Assembly: GCA_963422595.1 (NCBI GenBank) | Contig: OY730298.1 | Span: 1,715,566-1,779,565 of the forward strand | Direction of reading: 5' to 3' | DNA from: G963422595 sp963422595 | Lineage (GTDB): Bacteria > Pseudomonadota > Gammaproteobacteria > UBA4575 | DNA length: 64,000 nt | In this document: in pieces, positions 41,753 through 50,076 of the stretch | Position numbering within the stretch: position 1 is the first letter of the stretch | How the letters are laid out: every line of letters begins with the position of its first letter | Notes under the pieces: model-generated | Seen by the model: only the letters and a program-made list of their open reading frames with translations | Told to the model about the DNA's origin: nothing | Databases searched by the model: none | Made by a program: the position numbers and the translations under genes

Positions 41753-42595
41753 TTATGAATGATGCCAACTGTAACGTTTGATGAGCATCGCACAGGAGCT
41801 ATCCAATATATAACCCATGACGCCGATGGTAAGCACCATAGCGGTGAGCTGGTCATAGGACAGCGTCTCCCTTGCGTCCGCGATGGAGTAGCCAAGCCCT
41901 GAGGTCACGCCAAGAAATTCCGCCGGCACTAACACGATCCATCCCACACCAAGGGCAAGTCGCACGCCAGTCAGGATGTCGAACAAGATCGCCGGTAGAA
42001 TAATCTGGGTCACCATGTGCCAAGGCTTAGCACCGAGATTGCGCGCGACTTTGAACCAGGCCGGGTCCACCTTGGCCAAGCCTGCGGCAGTTGCAAACAC
42101 TACCGGCCAGACTGCGGCAATCGCTATCAGAAAGACGATGGCTCCATTCCAGGTGGTAAATACGATTACTGCAATCGGTTCCCAAGAGAGCGGGCTAATC
42201 ATGCGTATTAACTGAAAGGGAGAATTACTCAACTCGCGAAAAATTTTACTGCGCCCAAGCAGGATACCAATCGGTACTCCACAGATGATCGCTATGAGTA
42301 GTCCGATGCCCAGACGATAACCACTGGTTAACACAGCGGCCTGGATTTTGCCTATTTCCCATAACTCCGGAAATGCCTTTAACGTCGGAATAGGGCCAAA
42401 ATCGGAAAAGTTGGTGGTATTAGGGTTGATATAAATCATATACCCCCCTAACCACCAAAGCACGAACAGGATCGCAAGACCAGCCACCCAGTTGAACAGG
42501 CTTTTTCCCATCGACTTGGCGACGGTTGAATTCTGCGCCGCCTCAACAGGGGCGGCAGCCTTCATTGTGCCCGGCCTGGCTTCTCCGTTGCTCAA
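41753..42595 (-). CDS. ABC transporter permease, nitrate/taurine/cyanate-type
   Basis: A 280-residue inner-membrane permease of the NrtB/SsuC/TauC family with six or so helices (WVAGLAILFVLWWLGGYMIY near the N-terminus) and the coupling motif region ARNLGAKPWHMVTQIILPAI. Also typical are GIGLLIAIICGVPIGILLGR and GVGWIVLVPAEFLG. The start overlaps the stop of the binding-protein gene by 4 bp (ATGA). With the ATPase and binding protein it forms a complete importer. The surrounding scn genes suggest thiocyanate as substrate; nitrate, cyanate or sulfonate cannot be excluded from sequence alone. Confidence 0.9.
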   Translation of the reverse strand: MSNGEARPGTMKAAAPVEAAQNSTVAKSMGKSLFNWVAGLAILFVLWWLGGYMIYINPNTTNFSDFGPIPTLKAFPELWEIGKIQAAVLTSGYRLGIGLLIAIICGVPIGILLGRSKIFRELSNSPFQLIRMISPLSWEPIAVIVFTTWNGAIVFLIAIAAVWPVVFATAAGLAKVDPAWFKVARNLGAKPWHMVTQIILPAILFDILTGVRLALGVGWIVLVPAEFLGVTSGLGYSIADARETLSYDQLTAMVLTIGVMGYILDSSCAMLIKRYSWHHS

Positions 42596-43878
42596 AGTTC
42601 AAACACCTCCGTGCGAACGTATGGATCACCTGCTTGCGGCACGCTCGCGTCATTTCTCCACTTAGGGTTCGCTTCCAACGCCGCCTTGATGTAGTCGTAA
42701 TTAACCAGATCACTGGATACATGCTGAGGAGTTAGGTCGTCCAGGAAGCGCGCATCACCAGTGACCACTGTCTGCTTCAGATCGCTGACAACAAGTTCGG
42801 TAGCTGACTTGTATGGCCACGCTTGAAAATCGATACGGTTCTGACCCCATTCGGGATGCTTGATAGCAAGCGGGTTCTTATAGTAAGCAGGATCGTAGAA
42901 CATCATGGCGCGCTTGACTACTTCCTTCGGAACCGGCAAGTAGCCTTTACCGTCGCGAGATAACAATTCCGCCATTGACTCTCGATTCTCGGCAAGATGA
43001 ATCTGCGCCCTGACAACGGCGTTGTGCACCCCTTGTGCCCAAGCGGCACGATCCGGATCCATAGCGTCTTTTTCATGCATTACTACCACACAGCATGGGT
43101 GTCCCTTCCAGGCGTCACCAGTAAAGCGCAATACTTTGCCGCCGGCTTTAAGCTCGCCCAAGGCGTTGAACGGTTCAGCCACGCAATAGCCATCAATGGT
43201 TCCGGCCGCGAGTGCTGGTGGCATGGACGGTGGCGCCAGCACCAGAAAGTTACACTCGTCGGGTGCCAGCTTCGCGGTTTGCGGCCTGATCACTGGTTTG
43301 ATGCCGGCGGCCTTCATGATTCTCTGTGAAACGATGTTGTGAATCGAGTACCAATACGGCACCGCAAATTGCTTACCGCCAAAGTCCTTAGGCTCATTGA
43401 TGCCGCTGTTCTTACCAACAAGCACGGCCGAACCATTGGTGTGATCCCAAGCCGTAACTTTAATCGGGTATTTGTTGTTGTAGCGCATCCATACCGGAAT
43501 CGGAATAAGCATGTGAGTAAGGTTAAAACGATGCGCCGCAAACGCTTCGACTAACGGCGACCAGCCGCGAATTAGCGTCGGTCTCTCGGAATCCAGACCT
43601 TCATCTTTGAAATAGCCCTGATCATGCGCGATCAGCAACGCGGCCGCGTCAGTGATAGGGATATAGCAAATTTTGACCACCGGATCCCACTTGTCCTTCG
43701 CCGCGAAAGCGGGCATAGGCAACGCGCTGCTCAATGCAGCAAGCCCACCAACCTGAAGTAACTCACGCCGGTTAATGCCGGTGCCCAAGACACCCTTAAA
43801 CAGCGGGTCGTATTCTATGGCAAGATCGGGATCGTCATGTTGTATCCCATCGCCGTGTTTTTCATAGATTTTTTTCAT
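42592..43878 (-). CDS. Tat-exported ABC substrate-binding protein, NrtA/CynA-like
   Basis: A 428-residue periplasmic binding protein. It has a long N-region then the twin-arginine motif NRRELLQVGGLAALSSALPM-like signal near residues 36-56, so it is exported folded by Tat. The mature part follows the NrtA/CmpA/SsuA family (ICYIPITDAAALLIAHDQGY, FNLTHMLIPIPVWMRY, FAVPYWYSIHNIVSQRIM, GTIDGYCVAEPFNALGELKAGG). Members bind nitrate, bicarbonate, cyanate or sulfonates. Given its place between scn genes and permease, thiocyanate or cyanate is the best guess. Confidence 0.88.
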   Translation of the reverse strand: MKKIYEKHGDGIQHDDPDLAIEYDPLFKGVLGTGINRRELLQVGGLAALSSALPMPAFAAKDKWDPVVKICYIPITDAAALLIAHDQGYFKDEGLDSERPTLIRGWSPLVEAFAAHRFNLTHMLIPIPVWMRYNNKYPIKVTAWDHTNGSAVLVGKNSGINEPKDFGGKQFAVPYWYSIHNIVSQRIMKAAGIKPVIRPQTAKLAPDECNFLVLAPPSMPPALAAGTIDGYCVAEPFNALGELKAGGKVLRFTGDAWKGHPCCVVVMHEKDAMDPDRAAWAQGVHNAVVRAQIHLAENRESMAELLSRDGKGYLPVPKEVVKRAMMFYDPAYYKNPLAIKHPEWGQNRIDFQAWPYKSATELVVSDLKQTVVTGDARFLDDLTPQHVSSDLVNYDYIKAALEANPKWRNDASVPQAGDPYVRTEVFEL

Positions 43879-43944
43879 GTGGAATTCCTCTCATAGTTAC
43901 TACTTTCATGGTTCACAAGGTCTGAAGTGCACTTTTAGATATTA

Positions 43945-44763
43945 TTAGCTGCCGACCAGTACGGCCTTAGACGTGGCATTGTCATCCACTTCCGTGTTGG
44001 AAGCACCTGCCGCATCATGGAAAATCTGCATCAAGCGCGAACGCATGGCCTGTACCTCTGGATCCTGCCGCTCGCGTGGGTCGCCGAGATCAACTTTTAA
44101 GTCATGAACTATCCTGCCGGGCGACCCGGCCATGACTAACGCGCGGTCCGCCATTATAACCGCCTCATCAATGTCGTGAGTAACCATTACCAGATTGACT
44201 CCCAATTGTTTCGAGATGGCGCGGACGTCTTTCTGCAAGGCAGCGCGGGCAAAGGCATCCAATGCTGAGAAGGGTTCATCTAAAAGCAACATTTCAGGCT
44301 CCATTACCAAAGAACGAGCAAGCGCGACTCGCTGTTGCTGTCCGCCGGAAAGATCCTGCGTGTTGTTTTTGACAAAATCTCCAAGATGGACAAGGTTGAT
44401 CGCTTCAGTAACACGCTCACGAATTTTGCTCTCGGGCCAATGGGCGAAGCGCAGACCAATACCCACGTTCTGCTCTACCGTCATCCAGGGAAAGAGATGG
44501 GGCGACTGGAACATCATCACCCAGTGTGGCGACGGCCCAGTGACCTCCTCATTATTCAGGCGCACCGCACCACTGGTTTTCCCTAATAAGCCGGCTACAA
44601 TGTGGAGTAGAGTCGATTTGCCGCAACCAGATCGGCCAATGATGACGAGCGATTCGCCTGGTTGCGCCTGTATATTAACCTTATCAAACGTGATCGGGCT
44701 TCTTGCGGTATAACGATGGGTCAGATCCTTAATACTGATATGTACGCCGCTACGATTCGACAT
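43945..44763 (-). CDS. ABC transporter ATP-binding protein, nitrate/taurine/cyanate-type
   Basis: A 272-residue ATPase with Walker A IIGRSGCGKSTLLHIVAG, Q-loop region MMFQSPHLFPWMTVEQN, signature LSGGQQQRVALARSL, Walker B MLLLDEPFSALD and switch HDIDEAVIMADR. It is close in type to SsuB/TauB/NrtD. It lies between the DsrE-like gene and the binding protein on the minus strand, so the importer is transcribed in the order ATPase, binding protein, permease. Confidence 0.92.
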   Translation of the reverse strand: MSNRSGVHISIKDLTHRYTARSPITFDKVNIQAQPGESLVIIGRSGCGKSTLLHIVAGLLGKTSGAVRLNNEEVTGPSPHWVMMFQSPHLFPWMTVEQNVGIGLRFAHWPESKIRERVTEAINLVHLGDFVKNNTQDLSGGQQQRVALARSLVMEPEMLLLDEPFSALDAFARAALQKDVRAISKQLGVNLVMVTHDIDEAVIMADRALVMAGSPGRIVHDLKVDLGDPRERQDPEVQAMRSRLMQIFHDAAGASNTEVDDNATSKAVLVGS

Positions 44764-44873
44764 GTGTGGTCCCTTAATTTTTTCGCAATATCTCTATATT
44801 AAGTCGCAATTTCAAGTTGTCGCCTTATTTAAGAATGGAGTTCGGCGTGAAACTTTGTAAAACACTATTTTAT

Positions 44874-45236
44874 TCACTCGGCAATAATCTTTTCTGACCA
44901 TTCAACGTCCTCCACAAAGGTATCAGGAGATCCAATACGCGCACCCGAGTCGAAGATTTCCTTTTCGGTCACTCCCCGAGATCTTGAGCAGGCACCGCAA
45001 CACTCAATGCGGATACCATGTCCAATGCTCTCGTTCCACTGTTCAGCCACCGAAGGCCATCCCATGGGGAGCACGTTTTCCCGAACTACCGGGCGCGCCA
45101 GCACCGTGGCTTCTCCAAGCAGGAAAATTCGAACCTCGTGGCCCGCACCCGCCAGTGCATTAGCGTGCCCAAACACCATTGCCGCACGGGTTGGATCATC
45201 GCTTCCCCACGAAGATTTCATAAATATTTTTGCCAT
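44874..45236 (-). CDS. DsrE/F-like sulfur-relay protein
   Basis: A 120-residue protein of the DsrE-like fold: KIFMKSSWGSDDPTRAAMVF, GHANALAGAGHEVRIFLLGE and IRIECCGACSRSRGVTEKEI, with three clustered cysteines (CCGAC) near residues 79-83. DsrE-family proteins carry persulfide sulfur on a cysteine. Located between the P15K-like gene and the ABC ATPase in the scn operon, it may take up sulfur derived from carbonyl sulfide or sulfide after thiocyanate cleavage. This is inference from family and neighbours. Confidence 0.75.
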   Translation of the reverse strand: MAKIFMKSSWGSDDPTRAAMVFGHANALAGAGHEVRIFLLGEATVLARPVVRENVLPMGWPSVAEQWNESIGHGIRIECCGACSRSRGVTEKEIFDSGARIGSPDTFVEDVEWSEKIIAE

Positions 45237-45340
45237 GATTACGAGCCTCTACTTAATTTAAGTGTTCTTTGGTAAATCTGAGCTATCTCCTTAAGCTATA
45301 ACCACCAGCATAACTACATCCACCAGATAAAATAAACCTG

Positions 45341-45727
45341 TCAGGCACTATTGAGTCGCCGATTGATATGATCCATGCGGCGAGCAAGCTCATCTTCATC
45401 AAGCAGACCGCGCTGGATCATCGAATGTGCCAGTGCTAACAGCTGTCGCTCCGGGTAGGGAACGCCTTGGTAAAGGGTTTCGGAGAGTTCATCTTCCTCA
45501 TCACGGCGTTCAAGTACAGGCAGCACGCACGCCGTAGCAGCAAGTGCCTCGCAGGTCGAGTCCAAGTTAATCTTCCACGGAGGATCGGGGTTATCCACGC
45601 CATATTGACTGGCTAAATCCTGCCACATTTTCCCTTGATCACGAATTTTCTCAAGCAATGCGATCGGCGATAGTTGCGAATTCTGCACTTCGCCGGGGTG
45701 AGTATCTGTTTTAGCTAAGACAGTCAC
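45341..45727 (-). CDS. P15K-like thiocyanate hydrolase/nitrile hydratase activator
   Basis: A 128-residue (about 15 kDa) protein resembling the N-terminal region of nitrile hydratase beta subunits and the P15K helper encoded after scnC in Thiobacillus thioparus. Recognisable segments are SPIALLEKIRDQGKMWQDLA, DSTCEALAATACVLPVLERR and GVPYPERQLLALAHSMIQRG. The family helps insert cobalt into the gamma subunit. GTG at 45727 follows the scnC stop by 9 bp, with AGGAA as ribosome binding site. Confidence 0.75.
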   Translation of the reverse strand: MTVLAKTDTHPGEVQNSQLSPIALLEKIRDQGKMWQDLASQYGVDNPDPPWKINLDSTCEALAATACVLPVLERRDEEDELSETLYQGVPYPERQLLALAHSMIQRGLLDEDELARRMDHINRRLNSA

Positions 45728-45736
45728 GATTTGTTC

Positions 45737-46429
45737 CTAGTGACCGTGAACCGGATTTGCTGCCTTATGTACGGGCCTCTTGTCATCGGCTTTACGATCC
45801 GCATGCGGCAGCGCCACACCGAGCATGCAGTCCCGTGTTACGATTTCAGTCAGTTGCTCTTCGCTCCAGCCTTGCGTGCCTTCCGGACGCATCGGCATCA
45901 CCATGAATCGACACTTTTGATTTGAGTCTTCTACTCTTATTTCCACGTCTTTGGGAAGTTGTAAGCCGAATTCCGCGAGTACCTGGCGCGGCCAGCGCAC
46001 CAATCGGCGACGATAGTTCGGGGTTCTATACCATTCGGGTGAATGGCCGAGTATCGGCCGAGGGTAGCATGAGCACAGCGTACACACGACCACGTGATGC
46101 ACTGAGGGAGTATTTTCCAAAACGCGCAAGTCACAGTAATCACTTGGCGTTCCAAAGCCAGTTGGATTTAACCAGTCGATTCCTACTTCCTTGCTGGCCT
46201 TGAAGCCGTCCTCTAAGGCAAGTTTTTTGAATTCGGGATCCAGCCATGACTTGGCCACCAGCCGCGCGGCTGGTAACGGACCTATGCTATGCGCAAATTC
46301 TGCGAAGCGTCGATGATCTTCCGCGCTGAAAAGACCCTTTTCAATCGCCAGCTCACGAACGGCGATTTCCAGGACTTCAAAGTCACTGACTTCATCCACC
46401 ATGGGCGCGGCTTTGTGTTCTTCTGCCAT
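45737..46429 (-). CDS. scnC: Thiocyanate hydrolase gamma subunit (cobalt-binding)
   Basis: The catalytic metal subunit of thiocyanate hydrolase, homologous to nitrile hydratase alpha. The 230-residue protein carries the metal motif VCTLCSCYPR at 115-124, whose cysteines C116, C119 and C121 bind the metal and are usually post-translationally oxidised. The threonine in CTLCSC marks the cobalt rather than the iron class. Other matches are AARLVAKSWLDPEFKKLALE and GFGTPSDYCDLRVLENTPSV. It turns thiocyanate into carbonyl sulfide and ammonia together with ScnA and ScnB. Placed directly after scnA with a 60-bp gap. Confidence 0.92.
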   Translation of the reverse strand: MAEEHKAAPMVDEVSDFEVLEIAVRELAIEKGLFSAEDHRRFAEFAHSIGPLPAARLVAKSWLDPEFKKLALEDGFKASKEVGIDWLNPTGFGTPSDYCDLRVLENTPSVHHVVVCTLCSCYPRPILGHSPEWYRTPNYRRRLVRWPRQVLAEFGLQLPKDVEIRVEDSNQKCRFMVMPMRPEGTQGWSEEQLTEIVTRDCMLGVALPHADRKADDKRPVHKAANPVHGH

Positions 46430-46489
46430 ATTCTTTTCCTCTCTAGTATCTGTTCTGTATCAATTAACCGGAGTTACACCTGACCGGGG

Positions 46490-46843
46490 TCACACTGCTT
46501 CCAACCAACGTTCAGAAAATTCAGTCTGTAGGGTGTCGTTCGGGTACGCATCGGGATAATCATCCCAAAGATCTTTTTGACGAAAGCGCACAATATAGAA
46601 CCACTCGGGGCTATCAACGTTGTCCCAAGCTTCGTCTTCAGGGGCAGGGCTTTCGTGCGTTACAACCGCTACCGTGCCCTCGGCCCCTCGCGTGTAAACC
46701 TGACAGCGCGTGTAAAAAATATCCGGTAAATCTTTAATCCGTACACGCTCGCCTACATTAAACTTAGGGGTGCCTGCTTCACCCTTAAAACACTGGGGGT
46801 CGCCTTTCCCCGTGGCTTTGTCGGCGTGATGACTTCTACTCAT
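46490..46843 (-). CDS. scnA: Thiocyanate hydrolase alpha subunit
   Basis: A 117-residue protein corresponding to the C-terminal half of nitrile hydratase beta subunits. It shows KFNVGERVRIKDLP near residue 28-41, a GAEGTVAVVTHESPAPEDEA region, and WFYIVRFRQKDLW. Thiocyanate hydrolase splits the nitrile hydratase beta chain into ScnA and ScnB, and this size (family about 126 residues) fits ScnA. ATG at 46843 overlaps the scnB stop by 8 bp; a start seven codons earlier is possible. Confidence 0.88.
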   Translation of the reverse strand: MSRSHHADKATGKGDPQCFKGEAGTPKFNVGERVRIKDLPDIFYTRCQVYTRGAEGTVAVVTHESPAPEDEAWDNVDSPEWFYIVRFRQKDLWDDYPDAYPNDTLQTEFSERWLEAV

Positions 46844-47267
46844 AGCGCTTCTTGACCTCGTCAATCTTGTTCATTAGTTCAGTGAGCGTAGCGTATTGCT
46901 TATCAACCATGATCCTCGCGGCAGAGAGCAGCCACCTGCCGTAATAGGGTAACCCTAAATATTGCGTCTGGCCCAAGTCAACGTTCTGGCGACGGCGCCG
47001 CTCTTCGGCATTCCATACACCACGCCAGGCTAAGCATTCGCACGTTACGTAAGTGTTCAGTTCCCATTGCTCTTCTTCTTTTTCGTGCCACGTGATAGAC
47101 ACGTCTGGTTCACCACCCACATCATGCGAGGTGCGCATATAGGCTCTGAAATGGGCATTATCAATTGCAGTGGGAAGCGGGGCATGCTGCGGCTGATGCA
47201 GTGCCGGTTGCAGGTGACCGACAATATCAATGTGTCGCATCACCTTGTCTCTGGTAGACGATGACAT
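46836..47267 (-). CDS. scnB: Thiocyanate hydrolase beta subunit
   Basis: A 143-residue subunit corresponding to the N-terminal half of nitrile hydratase beta. Segments MRHIDIVGHLQPALHQPQHA, DVSITWHEKEEEQWELNTYV and LGLPYYGRWLLSAARIMVDK match the family. ATG at 47267 is supported by AGGAGG about 10 bases upstream; the frame extends 29 codons further with no ribosome binding site. It is the first gene of the operon scnB-scnA-scnC-P15K-dsrE-like-ABC-cbtB and is divergent from the LysR gene. Confidence 0.88.
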   Translation of the reverse strand: MSSSTRDKVMRHIDIVGHLQPALHQPQHAPLPTAIDNAHFRAYMRTSHDVGGEPDVSITWHEKEEEQWELNTYVTCECLAWRGVWNAEERRRRQNVDLGQTQYLGLPYYGRWLLSAARIMVDKQYATLTELMNKIDEVKKRYE

Positions 47268-47405
47268 AGTCCTGGCTCCTCCTGTAAGTTTTGTATGTTC
47301 TTTATTGTTGTCAGACAAGTCGACTCTTATCAAGTAAACCGCCTCGTAAGTCAAGCACTGCGTACGCTTTAGAATTCGCTAATATACTTAATTTATGGAG
47401 CGTTC

Positions 47406-47424
47406 ACTTGGCTTAATGGCAAGT
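47406..47424. promoter_or_regulatory. LysR-type T-N11-A box between scnB and the LysR gene
   Basis: ACTTG and CAAGT form an inverted repeat that contains a T-N11-A (47409-47421), the general LysR recognition pattern. It lies in the 218-bp divergent region 61 bp before the LysR ATG, where such activators bind to regulate themselves and the opposite operon. Weak on its own but well placed. Confidence 0.45.
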
Positions 47425-47485
47425 TTATTAGGAGTTATGTTATAAATCCAAGACTTTGTATTTATCAAACCTATAGGAGTTAATT

Positions 47486-48418
47486 ATGGATCGAAGGAAT
47501 ATTTTTCCGCGCTCCCTCCAATATTTGATCGCTATCGCAGAGCATGGCAGCTACACGCGGGCGGCGGAAGTGTTGCACGTCTCCCAACCAACCTTGTCGC
47601 AACAAATCAAGCAGTTGGAGGATTTACTGCGGTCACCGCTGTTGGACCGCTCTGGCCGCAGCGTGCGACTAACCGATGCCGGTAAAATTTATTTACGCCA
47701 TGCGCGCCGCGCCCGTGGCGAGCTGGACGCAGGGACGCGGGCTATCCAGGACGTACAGGATCTTAGTCGTGGCTCGCTTCGTTTAGCCTGGACGCCGATT
47801 ACCGATTACCTGACCTGCTCTTTGCTGGCAAGCTTTAACAATCATTATCCCGGCATCAGCTTAAGCATCCTGGATATGCCCCAGGACGACATTGAGGTCG
47901 CCGTAACCGAGGCTCGCATTGACATCGGTATCGCATTTAGCAAGCCATCCCCTACTGATAAGCAATTTGGCGATATTGAGACCTTCACGCTGTTTGAAGA
48001 AGCACTTTACTTTGTCATCGGTGATACTCACCCCCGCACGAAACGGCAGCAGCGGATGAACGCACAGGATTTTGGACAAGAATCGCTGGTACAACTCAAT
48101 AACGATTTTGCATTACGCCGCCATATAGACCAGTATTGCCTAGATTACGGTATCGAACCACACACCGCAATTGAAACCAATTCACTCAGTGTGATCATAG
48201 AGATGGTTCAGATTGGTTCGCTTGCCACCGTGCTACCCAACACGATTATCAATTCGCAGCACGGACTACACTCGATTATGCTGACGCCGGAATTGCCGCA
48301 TCATACGGTTAACCTGATCTGGCACAAAAGCGGCTATAAGAGCCCGGCTTGCCTGGCTTTCTTAAAGCTGGCCTCGGATTGGTCTTCACGCTTGCCGCAG
48401 AAAGCGCCTGGCTCGTGA
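47486..48418 (+). CDS. LysR-family regulator, CynR-like
   Basis: A 310-residue regulator. The N-terminal winged HTH reads RSLQYLIAIAEHGSYTRAAE, LHVSQPTLSQQIKQLEDLL, followed by a periplasmic-binding-protein-like effector domain (SRGSLRLAWTPITDYLTC and SLSVIIEMVQIGSLATVLPN). The sequence resembles CynR/CbbR-like activators. It is divergent from the scn operon and is followed by cynS 207 bp downstream, so it probably controls one or both in response to cyanate or thiocyanate. ATG at 47486 has TAGGAG at the right distance. Confidence 0.9.
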   Translation: MDRRNIFPRSLQYLIAIAEHGSYTRAAEVLHVSQPTLSQQIKQLEDLLRSPLLDRSGRSVRLTDAGKIYLRHARRARGELDAGTRAIQDVQDLSRGSLRLAWTPITDYLTCSLLASFNNHYPGISLSILDMPQDDIEVAVTEARIDIGIAFSKPSPTDKQFGDIETFTLFEEALYFVIGDTHPRTKRQQRMNAQDFGQESLVQLNNDFALRRHIDQYCLDYGIEPHTAIETNSLSVIIEMVQIGSLATVLPNTIINSQHGLHSIMLTPELPHHTVNLIWHKSGYKSPACLAFLKLASDWSSRLPQKAPGS

Positions 48419-48625
48419 AGCACGGCCCTCTCTACACAATTATTATAGAAACGAATACTTATTGGCCGCACATACTGAAATCAAATTCGCAATCAGTTAT
48501 CCTGAATGTAGCTGGCAGGGATGACATTATCACCTGAGAGCATGTTTACTTAACCTGTATATTTTTACTACACGTTATCCTGTAAATTCTGTGTATCCAC
48601 GTTTATATGTTTGAGGAGGAAGTAG

Positions 48626-49066
48626 ATGAATAAAGAAGCAATGACCGATCATATCGTGGCGGCTAAAAAGGCAAAAGGCTTAACCTGGGAAGCCATTGCC
48701 AATAAGACCGGCAAAGGCACCACGTGGGTGACTTCAGTCTGCCTGGGCATGAATAGCGCACCCGCAGACGTTGCCAAAAGTCTATGTGAAATTCTTGATC
48801 TCGGCGACGAGGTGTGCGCGGCATTACAGGAGTACCCTTATAAATCATGGGGGCAGACGATCCCGACAGATCCGGTGGTCTACCGCTTTTACGAGATCAT
48901 TGGCGTATATGGCAATACCATTAAAGAGATCATCGCTGAAAAGTTTGGTGATGGAATTATGAGTGCCATTGATTTTTCCATGGACATTGATAAAGAAGAA
49001 AATCCCAAGGGCGATCGTGTCGTCATTACGCTGAACGGAAAGTTCCTGCGCTATACCTCATGGTAA
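48626..49066 (+). CDS. cynS: Cyanate hydratase (cyanase) CynS
   Basis: Converts cyanate and bicarbonate to ammonia and carbon dioxide. The 146-residue protein has the N-terminal HTH-like helical domain (HIVAAKKAKGLTWEAIANKT) and the catalytic C-terminal domain with VYRFYEIIGVYGNTIKEIIA and FGDGIMSAIDFSMDI, containing the conserved Arg, Glu and Ser of the decameric active site. GAGGAGG precedes the ATG. Cyanate can arise from thiocyanate oxidation or carbamoyl phosphate, so CynS complements the hydrolase encoded opposite. Confidence 0.96.
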   Translation: MNKEAMTDHIVAAKKAKGLTWEAIANKTGKGTTWVTSVCLGMNSAPADVAKSLCEILDLGDEVCAALQEYPYKSWGQTIPTDPVVYRFYEIIGVYGNTIKEIIAEKFGDGIMSAIDFSMDIDKEENPKGDRVVITLNGKFLRYTSW

Positions 49067-49087
49067 TCGTGAATTCCGCTTGAGCTT

Positions 49088-49498
49088 TTGCTGAACCAGA
49101 AAATCTTCGGCGGCTATGTGCGTACTTCAGGGAATCGTCATCACTTGGGTAAACACCTAACAGTCGATGTTCCAATGCGGGCCCTTGAACAGGTATTGGT
49201 TGATTTTTTTACGCAAGTTGCTCAACAAGATAACGCTCTGTTAGAAAAGCTGAAACAGGAGCAAAATTTTAGTGTCGATCAAGGTCACTGGTATTTTACC
49301 CTGCCGGCCTTGTATCGCTTCCTGCAACACCAGTATGATGTTTTTAACGACATTGATTACCAACAATTTCGACAGTTGATTTTTAACAGTCCTGTCAATC
49401 AAACCATTAAACTGTATGCGGCTGAAATTACTATTATTAACAACCATGCAAAAGTGGACGAGTCGCGCTATGGCTTAGTCTGGCAATCTGATAAATAG
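49088..49498 (+). CDS. Hypothetical protein downstream of cynS
   Basis: A 136-residue soluble protein that I do not recognise. The first third is basic (FGGYVRTSGNRHHLGKHLTV); the middle is helical with HWYFTLPALYRFLQHQYDVF; the end is strand-rich. No signal peptide, no cysteine. The only early start is a TTG at 49088, 22 bp after cynS, with no clear ribosome binding site; the open frame begins just after a stop at 49070. Probably co-transcribed with cynS. Confidence 0.5.
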   Translation: MLNQKIFGGYVRTSGNRHHLGKHLTVDVPMRALEQVLVDFFTQVAQQDNALLEKLKQEQNFSVDQGHWYFTLPALYRFLQHQYDVFNDIDYQQFRQLIFNSPVNQTIKLYAAEITIINNHAKVDESRYGLVWQSDK

Positions 49499-49704
49499 TA
49501 GCTCCCCGATGGTAATGTCTTTGTAGTGGCTCTTTGTGAGAGTCTCATAGTCAGGCCGAAAAGCCGTCCAGAGGCGTGGAATATCTTTCGTGTCAATGCA
49601 ATTACTATACTTCTATCTGTGGCAGACAGGTATCCAGTGCATCGGGATCCTGAACGTGGAGCTACGCATACCAACACACCGCAGTCTTGCGGTTGCAGGG
49701 ACTC

Positions 49705-49974
49705 TTATCGTTTGCCCTCGGCACGCCTGCGCTTGCTGGCATCTGCAAAATGTACAATGCTGTACGAGATACCAAAACCGATGAACAAAGAAGCTATCAT
49801 CAATATGGCGTTCGCCAGGTTGATATCTCCGCCAATTTTGGTGTTGATCCCGAACATTTTGGCTACAATATTCATTACCAGCAATGCCAGGAATACGCCC
49901 CCGAAAAATAAAATGCGAAACGGTCTGTTACCTGCCGTTATTATATCAACAAGTTTGTCTGTCAATTGCCGCAT
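49705..49974 (-). CDS. Small two-helix membrane protein, hypothetical
   Basis: An 89-residue protein from ATG 49974 (GGAGGG about 10 bases upstream). It has two hydrophobic segments (FRILFFGGVFLALLVMNIVA and NAILMIASLFIGFGISYSIV) joined by a short loop with GINTKIGGD, and a basic C-terminal tail (DASKRRRAEGKR) that should be cytoplasmic. No family recognised. Divergent from cpdA, with about 100 bp between. Confidence 0.55.
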   Translation of the reverse strand: MRQLTDKLVDIITAGNRPFRILFFGGVFLALLVMNIVAKMFGINTKIGGDINLANAILMIASLFIGFGISYSIVHFADASKRRRAEGKR

Positions 49975-50076
49975 TGTGCCGTGTCCCTCCTGATTTATAA
50001 GTGTGACATATTTATTTCCACTCAAGGTACAATAACAAAAAATACAGGTTAGCCCAGCGTCCTATCACTTCCGCAT

